Shown here in pieces: positions 54,722 to 64,000 of a stretch of 64,000 bases of DNA. Origin of the DNA: JBPOHE01 sp052035915 (GTDB lineage Bacteria > Pseudomonadota > Gammaproteobacteria > Chromatiales > Chromatiaceae); contig JBPOHE010000033.1 of the NCBI GenBank assembly GCA_052035915.1, positions 10,722 to 74,721 on the forward strand, in the 5' to 3' direction. A model generated the notes under the pieces. That model ran no database searches. It saw only the letters and a program-made list of their open reading frames with translations, and was not told the DNA's origin. Every line of letters begins with the position of its first letter. Position 1 is the stretch's first letter. The position numbers and the translations under genes are program-made.

Positions 54722-57700
54722 ATGCCGAAAGCTCACCCCCTGCGCTTATGGCTGGCGCTACGCATCGTGCTGGCGGGAATACTGCCTCTGGCCCTGGTGG
54801 CCGTTCTGGTGCTGGGGGTGTTGTTGCCACAACAGCATGCCGATCTGGAAATCCATCATCGAGCGCTGGCCCACGCCATGGCCGGCTCCATCGAGACCTA
54901 CCTCAAGGGCGCCGGGCGTGAATTGCGGGCCATGGCCGAGGATATTCAGGACCGGAAACGACCATCGTCCGCCTTCTGGTTCGATCATCCGTCGGCCCGG
55001 GTCGGCCCCGACGAGGTATTCGCGGCTATCTATCTGATCGAGGCCGACGGCTCGATCTCCGGCCTCGGTCTGCCCCTGTCGCCACCCGATCCTGCCGCTT
55101 GGGCGGTCTTCCGTGAGGCGCGGAAGGTCGGACGGCCCTGGTGGTCGGAGAGTTTTCCCTCTCCGGTCAGCGGTCGACCGGCCCTGAGCCTGGCGATCCC
55201 GGTGGGCGAAGGGGTGCTGGTCGGTGAGCTCGGTATCGACCAGATTGCACAGCTTATCAGTCGGTTACCTGCCGAGCACGAGGGGGTGACCATGATTCTC
55301 GACCCTCAGAACCGGATCATCGCCCATTCCTGGAGTCAAGGGGCGGGTCGACCGCTCAGTGCCGGTCAGCCGGTGAAGCTGGAGGAGGTCTCACCGGAGC
55401 GGTCGGGATACCGGAGCTTCGAGCTGGGTGGCGAGAGGTTCATCGGCCCCCAGGTGGCTGTGCTACCCCTGGATTGGGTGGTGCTGGTAGCGCAATCGGG
55501 TACCGAGGTGTTTCGACCCTTCTTGTCCACCTTATGGATGCTGATCGTCGGCGCCTTGGTCGCCCTGTCCTTGGTGGCCCTCGTGGCCTGGGTCCTGGCT
55601 CGGGGTTTGGCCTGGCGTATCGGTCGTTACGCGAGCCAGGCCCATGCCCTCGCCGAGGGCGATTACGACCAACTCTGGCCGGTTTCCCATATCCTGGAAT
55701 TCAATCATCTGGCGGATGATCTCAAACGCATGGCGCTGGCCATCCGGCAACGCGAGCTGGATCTCGCCGCCAGCGAGGCGCGTTATCGGTCCCTGATCGC
55801 CAACGCCCCGGTGGTGCTGTTCCAATTCGACGATCAGGGTATTTTCACCCTCAGCGAGGGTAAGGGCCTGGCTGGTATCGGGCTGGCGTCGGGGGAAGCG
55901 GTCGGTCAGTCCGTGTTCGAGCTGTACCGTGATTACCCCCATGTTTGTGAATATGCCCGTCGCACCCTGCGCGGCGAGTCCGTGCATTTCACCACCTGGA
56001 TCGGGGATGTCTTTTACGATGTCTATGCCAGTCCGGTGCGGGATGCCGAGGGCCATCTTCAGGTCATGGGCGTCACCGTGGATATCACCGAACGCCAACG
56101 GGCGGAAGAGGCGTTGCGGCAATCGCGCAATCTGTTGCAAATGGTCCTGGATACCATCCCCACCCGGGTGTTCTGGAAGGATCTCGAGTTGAGATACCTC
56201 GGTTGCAATCGCTCGTTCGCCCTTGACGCCGGCCTCGACTCGGTCGAGGAAATGATCGGGAAAGATGATTACCAGATGGGCTGGCGGGAACAGGCGGATC
56301 TTTACCGGAGCGACGACAGGCAGGTTCTGGAATCCGGCCAGCCCAAACTCGACTATGAAGAATGGCAGACGACGCCGGATGGGCGTCATCTCTGGTTGCA
56401 GACCTCCAAGGTTCCGCTACGGGATCCGGATGGCCTGGTCCTGGGGATCCTCGGCACCTACCAGGACATCACCAAACGCAAGCAGGCCGAGAATTCCTTG
56501 CTCGCCTCCCACGCCCTGCTTGATGCCATCAGTCGGGCGCAATCCCTCTATATCTTGGGGACCGATACCAATGCCATTTTCGATGGCATGCTGAGCGCCC
56601 TGCTCGACGTCACCGAAAGTGAGTACGGCTTCATCGGCGAGGTGCGGCGGGAGGCCGACGGGGTGCCCTATCTGAAGACCCAGGCCATCACCAATATCGC
56701 CTGGGACGAGGCGACCCGGGCCTTCCATGCGGCCAATGCCCCCAGAGGTCTGGAATTCCGTAATCTTCGCACCCTCTTCGGCGCGGTGATCACCTCAGGG
56801 CAGCCGGTATTTTCCAACGATCCGGCCAGCGACCCACGCAGAAGCGGCACGCCGCCCGGTCATCCCCCACTGCGGGCTTTTATGGGGCTGCCCTTCTTTC
56901 GCGGCGAGGAGTTGGTCGGCATGGTGGGGGTGGCTAACCGCCGGGATGGTTACCAAGAGGAGATGGCGAAGTATTTGCAGCCTTTTCTGAATACCTGTGC
57001 CAGCGTCACCCGGGCTATTCAGGAAAACCAGCAGCGCCGCCGGGTCGAGGAAGCCTTGCGGGCGAGCGAGGCGCGATTGCGCACCGCCATCGAAAGCGTC
57101 CCCTTCGACTTCTTTCTTATCGACGCCGATGGTCGTTACGTGTTGCAAAACACCTCCTCCAGGAAACACTGGGGGGATGTCGAGGGTAAATATCCTGAGG
57201 AGGTCACGGATGATACGAAACTACTGGCCCATTGGCAGGACAACAATCGCCGCGCCTTTGCCGGTGAGATCGTCGAGGAAGAGGTACGGCATAGCTTCGG
57301 TGAGGCGGAGCGATGCATCCACAACATCATCGCCCCGATCAAGGACAAGGACGAAACCATAGGCATCCTGGGTCTGAATATCGACATCACCGACCGCAAG
57401 CGGGCGGAGCAGGCCCTACAGCAAAGCGAGGCCAAATTCCGCCGTCTGCACGAGTCGATGATGGACGCCTTCGTCAGTGTGGACATGAACGGACGCCTCC
57501 AGGAGTTCAACCAGGTCTATCAAGCCATGCTCGGCTACTCGGAAGAGGAGCTGTACCGACTGACCTATAGGGACCTGACCCCGGAAAAATGGCACGCCTT
57601 CGAGGCCGGGATATTGCAAACCCAGGTCTTCGTCCAGGGCTATTCCAAGGTCTACGAAAAGGAATATCGCCGCAAAGAGGGTACTGTTTTCCCCGTCGAA

Positions 57701-59422
57701 CTGCGTACCTATCTGCTCCGGAATACCAGCGGCGAGCCTACCGGGATGTGGGCCATAGTCCGTGACATCAGCGACCGCAAAGAGGCCGAAAAGGCCCTGG
57801 CCGACAGCGAACTCTTGTTGCGGGAAAGCCAGGAACTTTCCCATGTGGGGAGCTGGGAGTGGGAGATGGCGACGGATAAGCTGTATTGGTCGGATGAGCA
57901 GTTTCGCATCTTCGGTTATGAACCCGGAGCCATTGCGCCAAGCTATCAGGCTTTTGTGGCGGCCCTGCATGCGGATGACAAAGAACGGGTCATCGCCGCC
58001 GTAAACCAAGCCGTCGAAGGAGAGGCCCCTTACGTCACGGAATATCGCATCCTTCGTCCCGATGGAGTGGAACGGGTGATCTACGCCAAGGGGGAAGTCA
58101 GGCGGGATCGGCAAGGGCGGCCGGTGAGAATGATCGGCTCCATCATCGACATCACCGATCAAAAGCAGATGGAGGAAGCGCTACGGAAAAGCGAACACCA
58201 ATACCGCGAACTGGTGGAGAACGCCAACAGCATCATCCTGCGCTGGAATCGCCGGGGCGAAATCACCTTCATGAACGAATTCGGCCTGAAGTTCTTCGGC
58301 TATTCGGAGCAGGAGCTGCTTGGTCAACATGTGGTGGGCACCATCGTGCCCTCGGACGAGAGCAGCGGCCGTGATCTGCGCCCGCTGATGGACGAGATCT
58401 GCCACGACCCCGAGCGGTTCGAACGCAACGTCAATGAGAACCAGCGTCGCAACGGGGAGCAGGTCTGGGTCGCCTGGACCAACAAGGCGGTGTTGGATGA
58501 GTCGGGTCAGGTCGTGGAGGTCTTCAGCGTGGGCTCGGACATCACCGACCGCAAGCGGGCGGAAGAGGAACTGCTGCGACACCGGGAACACCTGGAGGAG
58601 CTGGTGGCCGAGCGCACCGCCGAGCTGCGCCAGGCCATGGCCCAACTGATGCAGTCGGAGAAATTGGCGGCACTGGGTAGTCTGGTGGCCGGGGTGGCCC
58701 ATGAACTCAACACCCCGCTGGGGAATACCCGCACCATCGCCGGCGCCCTGGGCGAAGAGGTGCGCGCCTTCGCCGTCAGCGTCGACAGCGGTATCCTGCG
58801 TCGCTCCCAACTGGAGGCCTTTATCAACCGCAGTCAGGAAGCCGTGGCCTTGTTGGAGCGCAACGCCGCCCGGGCCGCGGATCTGATCGGCCATTTCAAG
58901 CAGGTGGCGGTGGACCAGACCAGCATGCGCCGCCGTCGCTTCCATCTGCGCCGAACCGTCGAGGAAATCCTCGCCACTCTGCAACCCCAGTTCAAACATA
59001 CCGCCCATCGCTACGAACTGGATATCCCCGCCGAGCTGGAACTGGACAGTTATCCCGGCCCTCTGGAACAGATCATCGCCAACCTGGTCACCAACTCCCT
59101 CGCCCACGGGTTCGCCGGTCTGGAGGCCGGTCGTATCCGGATCCTGGCCCGGGCGAAGGATAGGCAGCAGGTCGTCCTGACTTACCTCGATAATGGCCTG
59201 GGTATCCCGAGCGACACCCAGAACCGCATCTTCGAGCCCTTTTTTACCACCGGGCTCGGCAGTGGCGGCAGTGGTCTGGGCTTATTCATTGTTTATAATC
59301 TGGTTACCGGGGTACTCGGCGGGACCATTCAGGTACAGAGTCATCCGGGTCAGGGGACGAACTTCACCCTCACCCTGCCCCGCATCGCCCCCGATCGTCC
59401 GGCCTTGGGAATGCCAACATGA
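54722..59422 (+). CDS. Multi-PAS sensor histidine kinase
   Basis: A 1566-residue membrane sensor kinase. Layout by approximate residue: membrane segment 12-35; periplasmic dCache-like sensor 36-265; membrane segment 268-293; HAMP 293-345; PAS domains at about 345-460, 470-590, 785-910, 915-1045, 1050-1165 and 1170-1290 with a GAF domain at 600-780; a coiled coil; then the phosphoacceptor box AGVAHELNTPLGNTRT (His1327) and an ATPase domain with NLVTNSLAHG, DNGLGIP and GSGLGLFIVYNLV. The complete catalytic parts suggest an active enzyme. The stop overlaps the next gene (ATGA), whose receiver domain is the likely phosphate target. Confidence 0.93.
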   Translation: MPKAHPLRLWLALRIVLAGILPLALVAVLVLGVLLPQQHADLEIHHRALAHAMAGSIETYLKGAGRELRAMAEDIQDRKRPSSAFWFDHPSARVGPDEVFAAIYLIEADGSISGLGLPLSPPDPAAWAVFREARKVGRPWWSESFPSPVSGRPALSLAIPVGEGVLVGELGIDQIAQLISRLPAEHEGVTMILDPQNRIIAHSWSQGAGRPLSAGQPVKLEEVSPERSGYRSFELGGERFIGPQVAVLPLDWVVLVAQSGTEVFRPFLSTLWMLIVGALVALSLVALVAWVLARGLAWRIGRYASQAHALAEGDYDQLWPVSHILEFNHLADDLKRMALAIRQRELDLAASEARYRSLIANAPVVLFQFDDQGIFTLSEGKGLAGIGLASGEAVGQSVFELYRDYPHVCEYARRTLRGESVHFTTWIGDVFYDVYASPVRDAEGHLQVMGVTVDITERQRAEEALRQSRNLLQMVLDTIPTRVFWKDLELRYLGCNRSFALDAGLDSVEEMIGKDDYQMGWREQADLYRSDDRQVLESGQPKLDYEEWQTTPDGRHLWLQTSKVPLRDPDGLVLGILGTYQDITKRKQAENSLLASHALLDAISRAQSLYILGTDTNAIFDGMLSALLDVTESEYGFIGEVRREADGVPYLKTQAITNIAWDEATRAFHAANAPRGLEFRNLRTLFGAVITSGQPVFSNDPASDPRRSGTPPGHPPLRAFMGLPFFRGEELVGMVGVANRRDGYQEEMAKYLQPFLNTCASVTRAIQENQQRRRVEEALRASEARLRTAIESVPFDFFLIDADGRYVLQNTSSRKHWGDVEGKYPEEVTDDTKLLAHWQDNNRRAFAGEIVEEEVRHSFGEAERCIHNIIAPIKDKDETIGILGLNIDITDRKRAEQALQQSEAKFRRLHESMMDAFVSVDMNGRLQEFNQVYQAMLGYSEEELYRLTYRDLTPEKWHAFEAGILQTQVFVQGYSKVYEKEYRRKEGTVFPVELRTYLLRNTSGEPTGMWAIVRDISDRKEAEKALADSELLLRESQELSHVGSWEWEMATDKLYWSDEQFRIFGYEPGAIAPSYQAFVAALHADDKERVIAAVNQAVEGEAPYVTEYRILRPDGVERVIYAKGEVRRDRQGRPVRMIGSIIDITDQKQMEEALRKSEHQYRELVENANSIILRWNRRGEITFMNEFGLKFFGYSEQELLGQHVVGTIVPSDESSGRDLRPLMDEICHDPERFERNVNENQRRNGEQVWVAWTNKAVLDESGQVVEVFSVGSDITDRKRAEEELLRHREHLEELVAERTAELRQAMAQLMQSEKLAALGSLVAGVAHELNTPLGNTRTIAGALGEEVRAFAVSVDSGILRRSQLEAFINRSQEAVALLERNAARAADLIGHFKQVAVDQTSMRRRRFHLRRTVEEILATLQPQFKHTAHRYELDIPAELELDSYPGPLEQIIANLVTNSLAHGFAGLEAGRIRILARAKDRQQVVLTYLDNGLGIPSDTQNRIFEPFFTTGLGSGGSGLGLFIVYNLVTGVLGGTIQVQSHPGQGTNFTLTLPRIAPDRPALGMPT

Positions 59423-62400
59423 TCGACGAAGTCATCCACCTCAGCGACGACGCCGAACCAGCGGACACCTCGGTCGCCGTCTCCCCCCCAGCTTGGCCGG
59501 TGCTGGTGGTCGACGACGACCCCGAAGTCCACAGCGTCACCCGCTTCGTCCTGACCAACCTGCGCCTCTTCGGCCGGCCCCTGCGTCTGGGGCACGCCTA
59601 CAACGCCGGACAGGCCCGCGATTACCTGCGTCGTCACCGGGACATCGCCGTGGCCCTGCTGGATGTGGTGATGGAGACCGAGCAGGCCGGGCTCGATCTG
59701 GTCAAATACATCCGCGAGGAGCTCGGGCTCAGGGAATGCCGGCTGATTCTCCGTACCGGCCAACCCGGCTATGCCCCGGAGCTGAGCGTCATCCAGAACT
59801 ACGACATCAATGACTATCGCACCAAGGCCGAACTCACCCATGCCCGGCTGATCAGCACCCTCAGTACCGCCCTGCGCGCCTACGAGCAACTCCGCACCAT
59901 GGCCGAACAGCGACGGGGTTTGGAACAGATCGTCCAGGCCACCGCCGATCTGCTGGAGCGGCGCAGCCTCACCGCCCTGGCCGAGGGGGTGCTGCACCAA
60001 TTGGCGGTACGGCTCAAGCGGCCGCTGGATGGCCTCCTCTGTGTCCGCCAGGGAACGGTCTTACCAGGCGACTATCTGGTCGGTGCCAGCGGACGCTTTG
60101 CCCGCTATCTCGGCCAACCGCTCAAACTCTTGCCGGAGGCGGGGGTCGTGGCCGCCATCGAGGCAGGCTTCACCCGGCACCAACACCAGTTTGGTCTCGA
60201 TCACAGCCTCTTGTACCTCAAGGGTGCCCAGTCTCAGGACGCCGTCGTCTTCCTCGATGTCGGTCTCTTCTCCCTCGCCCTGGACCCTTCGCTGCTGGAA
60301 ATCTTCAGCGCCAATGTCACCGCCTGCTTGCGTAACCTCTATCTGGTCGAGAGCCTGCTCGCCGCCCGGCAGGAGATCGAGCGGCAACGCCGGTTCCTGA
60401 GAACGGTCATCGACGCCGATCCCCACTTCATCTACGTCAAGGACCGGCAGGGACGAATCACTCTGGTCAATCAGAGCCTGGCCGCCACATTCGGGCTCAC
60501 CCCTGAACAGATGCTGGGCCGCACCTTGGCCGAATCGATCGCGGATCCGGAGCGGCTACCGCTATCTTTGGACGACGACTCCGCCATCCTGACCCAGGCC
60601 CGGAGCCGGATCGAACAGGAGACCAGATTCCTCGATCAGCAGGGAGAAACCCGTTGGCTCCATACCATCAAGGCGCCGATCAAGAACGAGGCGGGGGAGG
60701 TTGAGCAACTCATCGGCGTCGGCATCGATACCACCGAGCGAAAACGGGCCGAGCAATCCCTGTTCGAGGCCAAGGAACGGGCCTTGGTGACCCTGCATTC
60801 CATCGGCGACGCGGTGATCACCACCGACGATCGCGCCATGGTGGAATATCTCAACCCCGTCGCGGAACGGCTCACCGGTTGGAGCACCGCGGAGGCCAGA
60901 GGCCAACCCCTGGGCCAGGTCTTTCCCATCCTCGACGAAGAGACCCGGCAACCGGTCGCCAACCCGGTGGAACGTTGTCTCCAGGAGGGGCGGGTCCTGC
61001 GCCTGGCCGATCGCACCCTGCTGATCGGGCGCGAGCAGGGGCCATATCATGTCGAGGTTACGGCCGCGCCGATCCGGGATCGGGATGGTCGAAGGCTGGG
61101 GGCGGTGTTGGTGTTTCACGATGTCACCGAGACCCGCAAACTGACCCAGCAGTTGGAATACGACGCCACCCACGATGCCCTGACCGGACTCATCAACCGG
61201 GCGGAATTCGAGCGGCGTCTGGAGCGGGTCCTGCTCAACGCCCGGCAGTACCATGGCCGGCATACCCTGTGTTATCTCGATCTGGATCAGTTCAAGGTCG
61301 TCAACGACAGCGCCGGCCACACGGCCGGGGACGAATTGCTTAAGCAGATCAATAACCTGTTGTCTGGCCTGTTCCGCGAGCGCGATACCCTGGCGCGGAT
61401 CGGCGGTGACGAGTTCGGCCTCTTGCTGGAAAACTGCCCAATGGACCGCGCCCGGCTCATCGCCCAGACCCTGGTCAATACCATCCGCGACTATCGGTTC
61501 TCTTGGAAGGGGCGGACCTATCAAATCGGCGTCAGCATCGGGCTGGTCGCCATCACGGCGGAAGCGAAGGACACCACCCAACTCCTCACCCAGGCCGATA
61601 TCGCCTGTTATCTCGCCAAGGAAATGGGACGTGGCCGGGTCCACGTCTATCAGCCGGAAGACACCGAGACCAGCCAGCGCCACAGCGAGATCCTGGGAGC
61701 GGCGGGCCTGCGCGACGCCCTGGAAGAGGGCCGCTTTCGACTCCACTATCAGCCCATCGTGGCGCTGGACAGCCCCGGCTCCCGCCCGGTCCGTTACGAG
61801 GCCCTGCTCCGGTTCGCCCAGAAGGGCTGTGTGGAGGAGGCCGACGAGCTGGTGTTGCCCTCGGCCTTCATCCCCGCCGCCGAACGCTATGGCCTGATGG
61901 GGGCCATAGATCGCTGGGTGATTCAGACGGCCTTCCGCGACTATGCCGCGGGCATCGGCCGAACCGGCGCCAGGCTGGCCATCAATCTATCCGGGAATTC
62001 GCTCAACGACGACACCCTGCTCGACTTCATCGAAACCCAGTTCGCCGAGCAGGGTTTTCCACCGGAGCGACTCTGTTTCGAGATCAGCGAAACCGCCGCG
62101 ATTCAGAATCTGCGCGGCGCGGTGGAACTCATGGTGGCGTTGAAAAGCCGCGGCTGCCAATTCGCCCTCGACGATTTCGGCAGCGGTTTGTCCGCCTTGC
62201 AGTATCTCAAGATCCTGCCGATCGACTATCTGAAGATCGATGGCAGTTTCGTCAAGGACATGGTCGAGGATGACGGCGATGCCGCCCTGGTCGCCGCCAT
62301 CAATAACATGAGCCACAGCCTGGGCATCCAGACCATCGGGGAATACGCCCACAGCGAGGCGATCATCGAACGCCTGCGCCATCTGGGGGTGGACTATGCC

Positions 62401-62538
62401 CAGGGCTATTATTTTGGTCGCCCGAGTCCCTGGGAGCCGCTCCCGTCTCCGCATGACGTTTCGGCTTCCGAACCCTCGGGCGCCGGCGCCGGTCCCCCAT
62501 TCGCCGCTCAGACAAGAACTCCTCAGGGATCGGCATGA
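59419..62538 (+). CDS. Response regulator with DUF3369, PAS, GGDEF and EAL domains
   Basis: A 1039-residue protein that turns over cyclic di-GMP. Layout: receiver domain with Asp82 in LLDVVMETEQAG; a DUF3369-type GAF-like domain at about 170-320; two PAS domains at about 330-450 and 455-580; a diguanylate cyclase domain with intact GGDEF at 662-666; and a phosphodiesterase domain starting YEALLRF (Glu794), with ETAAIQNL, DDFGSG and KIDGSF. Both output domains keep their signatures, so either direction could dominate. Translation overlaps the histidine kinase by 4 bp, so the two form a paired pathway. Confidence 0.94.
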   Translation: MIDEVIHLSDDAEPADTSVAVSPPAWPVLVVDDDPEVHSVTRFVLTNLRLFGRPLRLGHAYNAGQARDYLRRHRDIAVALLDVVMETEQAGLDLVKYIREELGLRECRLILRTGQPGYAPELSVIQNYDINDYRTKAELTHARLISTLSTALRAYEQLRTMAEQRRGLEQIVQATADLLERRSLTALAEGVLHQLAVRLKRPLDGLLCVRQGTVLPGDYLVGASGRFARYLGQPLKLLPEAGVVAAIEAGFTRHQHQFGLDHSLLYLKGAQSQDAVVFLDVGLFSLALDPSLLEIFSANVTACLRNLYLVESLLAARQEIERQRRFLRTVIDADPHFIYVKDRQGRITLVNQSLAATFGLTPEQMLGRTLAESIADPERLPLSLDDDSAILTQARSRIEQETRFLDQQGETRWLHTIKAPIKNEAGEVEQLIGVGIDTTERKRAEQSLFEAKERALVTLHSIGDAVITTDDRAMVEYLNPVAERLTGWSTAEARGQPLGQVFPILDEETRQPVANPVERCLQEGRVLRLADRTLLIGREQGPYHVEVTAAPIRDRDGRRLGAVLVFHDVTETRKLTQQLEYDATHDALTGLINRAEFERRLERVLLNARQYHGRHTLCYLDLDQFKVVNDSAGHTAGDELLKQINNLLSGLFRERDTLARIGGDEFGLLLENCPMDRARLIAQTLVNTIRDYRFSWKGRTYQIGVSIGLVAITAEAKDTTQLLTQADIACYLAKEMGRGRVHVYQPEDTETSQRHSEILGAAGLRDALEEGRFRLHYQPIVALDSPGSRPVRYEALLRFAQKGCVEEADELVLPSAFIPAAERYGLMGAIDRWVIQTAFRDYAAGIGRTGARLAINLSGNSLNDDTLLDFIETQFAEQGFPPERLCFEISETAAIQNLRGAVELMVALKSRGCQFALDDFGSGLSALQYLKILPIDYLKIDGSFVKDMVEDDGDAALVAAINNMSHSLGIQTIGEYAHSEAIIERLRHLGVDYAQGYYFGRPSPWEPLPSPHDVSASEPSGAGAGPPFAAQTRTPQGSA

Positions 62539-62549
62539 GCCCTCGGTGG

Positions 62550-62672
62550 TTCCGGGCCTGGGCTGAAAAGAGCCGATTTCTGTTCTTCTTTTGAGAACAC
62601 AAGCACGATATTAAACGCTATTGTTCTCCAAAAGAGAACAAAAAAACCGGGTAAAACAGCTCATGCCCGGAA
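62550..62672 (+). repeat. Dyad-pair repeat element, copy 8
   Basis: Ends TTCCGGGCC and GCCCGGAA are perfect, and pairing extends outward as CGGTG/CACCG. Dyads lie at 62582-62598 and 62623-62639, centres 41 bp apart. The arm order matches copies 1-3. It lies 11 bp after the GGDEF-EAL stop. Confidence 0.95.
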
Positions 62673-62886
62673 ACACCGAGAGGCGCACGGGTCAGCCATG
62701 AGGGCTTCCCGGTAACGCTTGATGCGGCTCGCGGCGCCCGCCCGCAAGCCGTCGATCAGGGAAAGGCGGGACGGAATCGCCAGCCGATCCCGCCCCGGAA
62801 CTCGTGTATTGTTGTCCACTACCGCCAAGAGGTAGGCGCCCTGCCTCTACTGTCTTGGTCTTCACCCTCAGCCATCAGGAGTCCCC

Positions 62887-64000
62887 ATGTCCCCGACCCA
62901 GGGCCTGTCCACCCGTTGTATCCATGCCGGTGAGATCGACGATCCCCATGGCGCACCTCACACCCCGATCTACAACACCACCACCTTCAAGTTTCCCAGC
63001 ACCGCCGATCTGCTGGATGTGCTCCAGGGCCGCAAGGCCGGGAGTATCTATACCCGCTACGGCTTGAACCCCAGCCTTCTCAGCCTGGAGGAAAAGCTCG
63101 CCAGCCTGGAAGGGGCCGAGACGGCCCTCGCCTTTGCCTCGGGCATGGCGGCGGAATCGGCGCTCTTTTTCGCCCATGGCCGGGAGGGCATCCTCTGCCT
63201 GGGGGATGTCTATGGCGGCACCTTCGAGCTGCTGGCGTCCCAGTTACCCTCGCTCGGCATTCCCACCCGACTTCTGCTCGGGGCGGAGATGGATGGGCTC
63301 GAAGCGGCCTTGCGCCAGGGTGGGCGGCTGGTGTTTTTCGAGACCCCCACCAACCCGACCCTGGAGGTCCTGGATATCCGCGCCATCGCCGAACTCGCCC
63401 ATGGGTACGGTGCCTTGGTGGCGGTGGACAACACCTTCGCCTCGCCGATCAACCAACAGCCCCTGGCCTTGGGCGCGGACCTGGTGGTGCACTCCTGCAC
63501 CAAGTATCTGGGAGGTCACTCGGACATCACCGCCGGGGCGATCATGGGATCGAAGGAGCTGTTGCTGCCGATCTGGAACTGGCGCAAGAACTTGGGCCAG
63601 ACCCCGGCCCCCGAGACGGCCTCCCTGCTGGCGCGCAGTATCCGCACCCTGGTGGTGCGGGTGCGGGCACAGAATGCGAGCGCCCAGGCGATTGCCGAGG
63701 CCATGGCGAGATACCCCCGGGTGGCTCGGGTGCTTTATCCCGGGCTGCCGGAATCCCCCTTCCATGTCCTGGCCAGGGAACAGATGCAGGGTTTCGGCGG
63801 CATGTTGAGCCTCGAAATCCAGGGTAGCGGCGAGGAGGCCACCCGGGTGGCGGATCGTTTCCGCCTCTTCGCCCTGGGGCCCAGCCTCGGCGGGGTGGAA
63901 AGCCTGGTCACCCAGCCCTGTACCACCACCCACCATGGTCTCAGCCCCGAAGAACGGGCGCGACGGGGTATCTCGGATAGCCTGTTGCGTTTTTCCATCG
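62887..64000 (+). CDS. Trans-sulfuration family PLP enzyme (3' end outside window)
   Basis: At least 371 residues, still open at the last base. The ATG at 62887 follows CAGGAG. It opens TRCIHAGEIDDPHGAPHTPI and shows ASGMAAESA, ETPTNPTLEV, VAVDNTFASP with the PLP-stacking region, and HSCTKYLGGHSDITAG with the PLP lysine. This is the Cys/Met metabolism family (cystathionine gamma-synthase, cystathionine lyase, O-succinylhomoserine sulfhydrylase, methionine gamma-lyase). The motifs visible do not separate these. Supply of homocysteine or cysteine would suit a sulfur oxidiser, but the exact reaction is open. Confidence 0.93.
   Translation, partial: MSPTQGLSTRCIHAGEIDDPHGAPHTPIYNTTTFKFPSTADLLDVLQGRKAGSIYTRYGLNPSLLSLEEKLASLEGAETALAFASGMAAESALFFAHGREGILCLGDVYGGTFELLASQLPSLGIPTRLLLGAEMDGLEAALRQGGRLVFFETPTNPTLEVLDIRAIAELAHGYGALVAVDNTFASPINQQPLALGADLVVHSCTKYLGGHSDITAGAIMGSKELLLPIWNWRKNLGQTPAPETASLLARSIRTLVVRVRAQNASAQAIAEAMARYPRVARVLYPGLPESPFHVLAREQMQGFGGMLSLEIQGSGEEATRVADRFRLFALGPSLGGVESLVTQPCTTTHHGLSPEERARRGISDSLLRFSI

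Overview
The window is GC-rich DNA, densely coded on both strands, from a sulfur-oxidising gammaproteobacterium. The best lineage marker is the 3' end of a reverse-type dsr cluster (dsrP, dsrN, dsrR, dsrS) at positions 1-4108. That gene order is known from Chromatiales such as Allochromatium. A probable rhodoquinone gene (rquA), the aspS-nudB pair and the yicC/rph/rdgB/waaG neighbourhood fit the same group. No photosynthesis gene lies in the window, so phototrophy cannot be claimed.

Layout. 1-7.1 kb: dsrPNRS, then pepN. 7.2-15.6 kb: a CYTH-CHAD protein, a cNMP-fold protein, a sirtuin translationally coupled to a MarR regulator, and a divergent RND efflux pair. 15.66-20.95 kb: an AT-richer accessory island with an IS1595-type element (8-bp target duplication, frameshifted transposase), three unusual genes (metallophosphoesterase, DUF3616 protein, alpha/beta hydrolase) and a decayed tyrosine integrase. 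21.0-30.4 kb: yicC, a Ser/Thr kinase and PP2C phosphatase pair, rph, rdgB, waaG, a universal stress protein, a polysaccharide deacetylase with an acetyltransferase, and a lipase. 30.6-38.5 kb: rquA, a 750-bp gene-free stretch, a ParA-like protein with an altered P-loop, a GT2 glycosyltransferase, two unassigned proteins, nudB and aspS. 38.8-51.3 kb: an iron locus built around one divergent Fur-type operator. 51.5-64 kb: a membrane Zn-peptidase, a MobB-class II aldolase fusion, a methyltransferase, a 1566-residue multi-PAS histidine kinase overlapping a REC-DUF3369-PAS-GGDEF-EAL protein, and the start of a Cys/Met-metabolism PLP enzyme.

The iron locus works as one unit. Leftward from the operator run a porin, a ferritin-like protein, hemP, a small protein, a DUF2325 protein, a second hemP-like frame, imelysin, di-haem oxidoreductase, a second imelysin and DUF1513. 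Rightward runs a ferric-iron ABC importer (fbpABC). Most of the leftward genes overlap by a few bases.

The most striking unexplained structure is a family of eight dispersed intergenic elements of about 120 bp (near 4.2, 9.1, 26.4, 29.1, 36.0, 38.7, 52.3 and 62.6 kb). Each has GC-rich inverted ends (TTCCGGGC/GCCCGGAA) around an AT-rich core. The core carries two 17-bp dyads of the form GTTCT-N7-AGAAC, with centres 41 bp apart in seven copies and 40 bp in one. I do not recognise this family. A second oddity is a pair of inverted REP-like palindromes that appears to sit in frame in the 5' coding end of the second imelysin gene.
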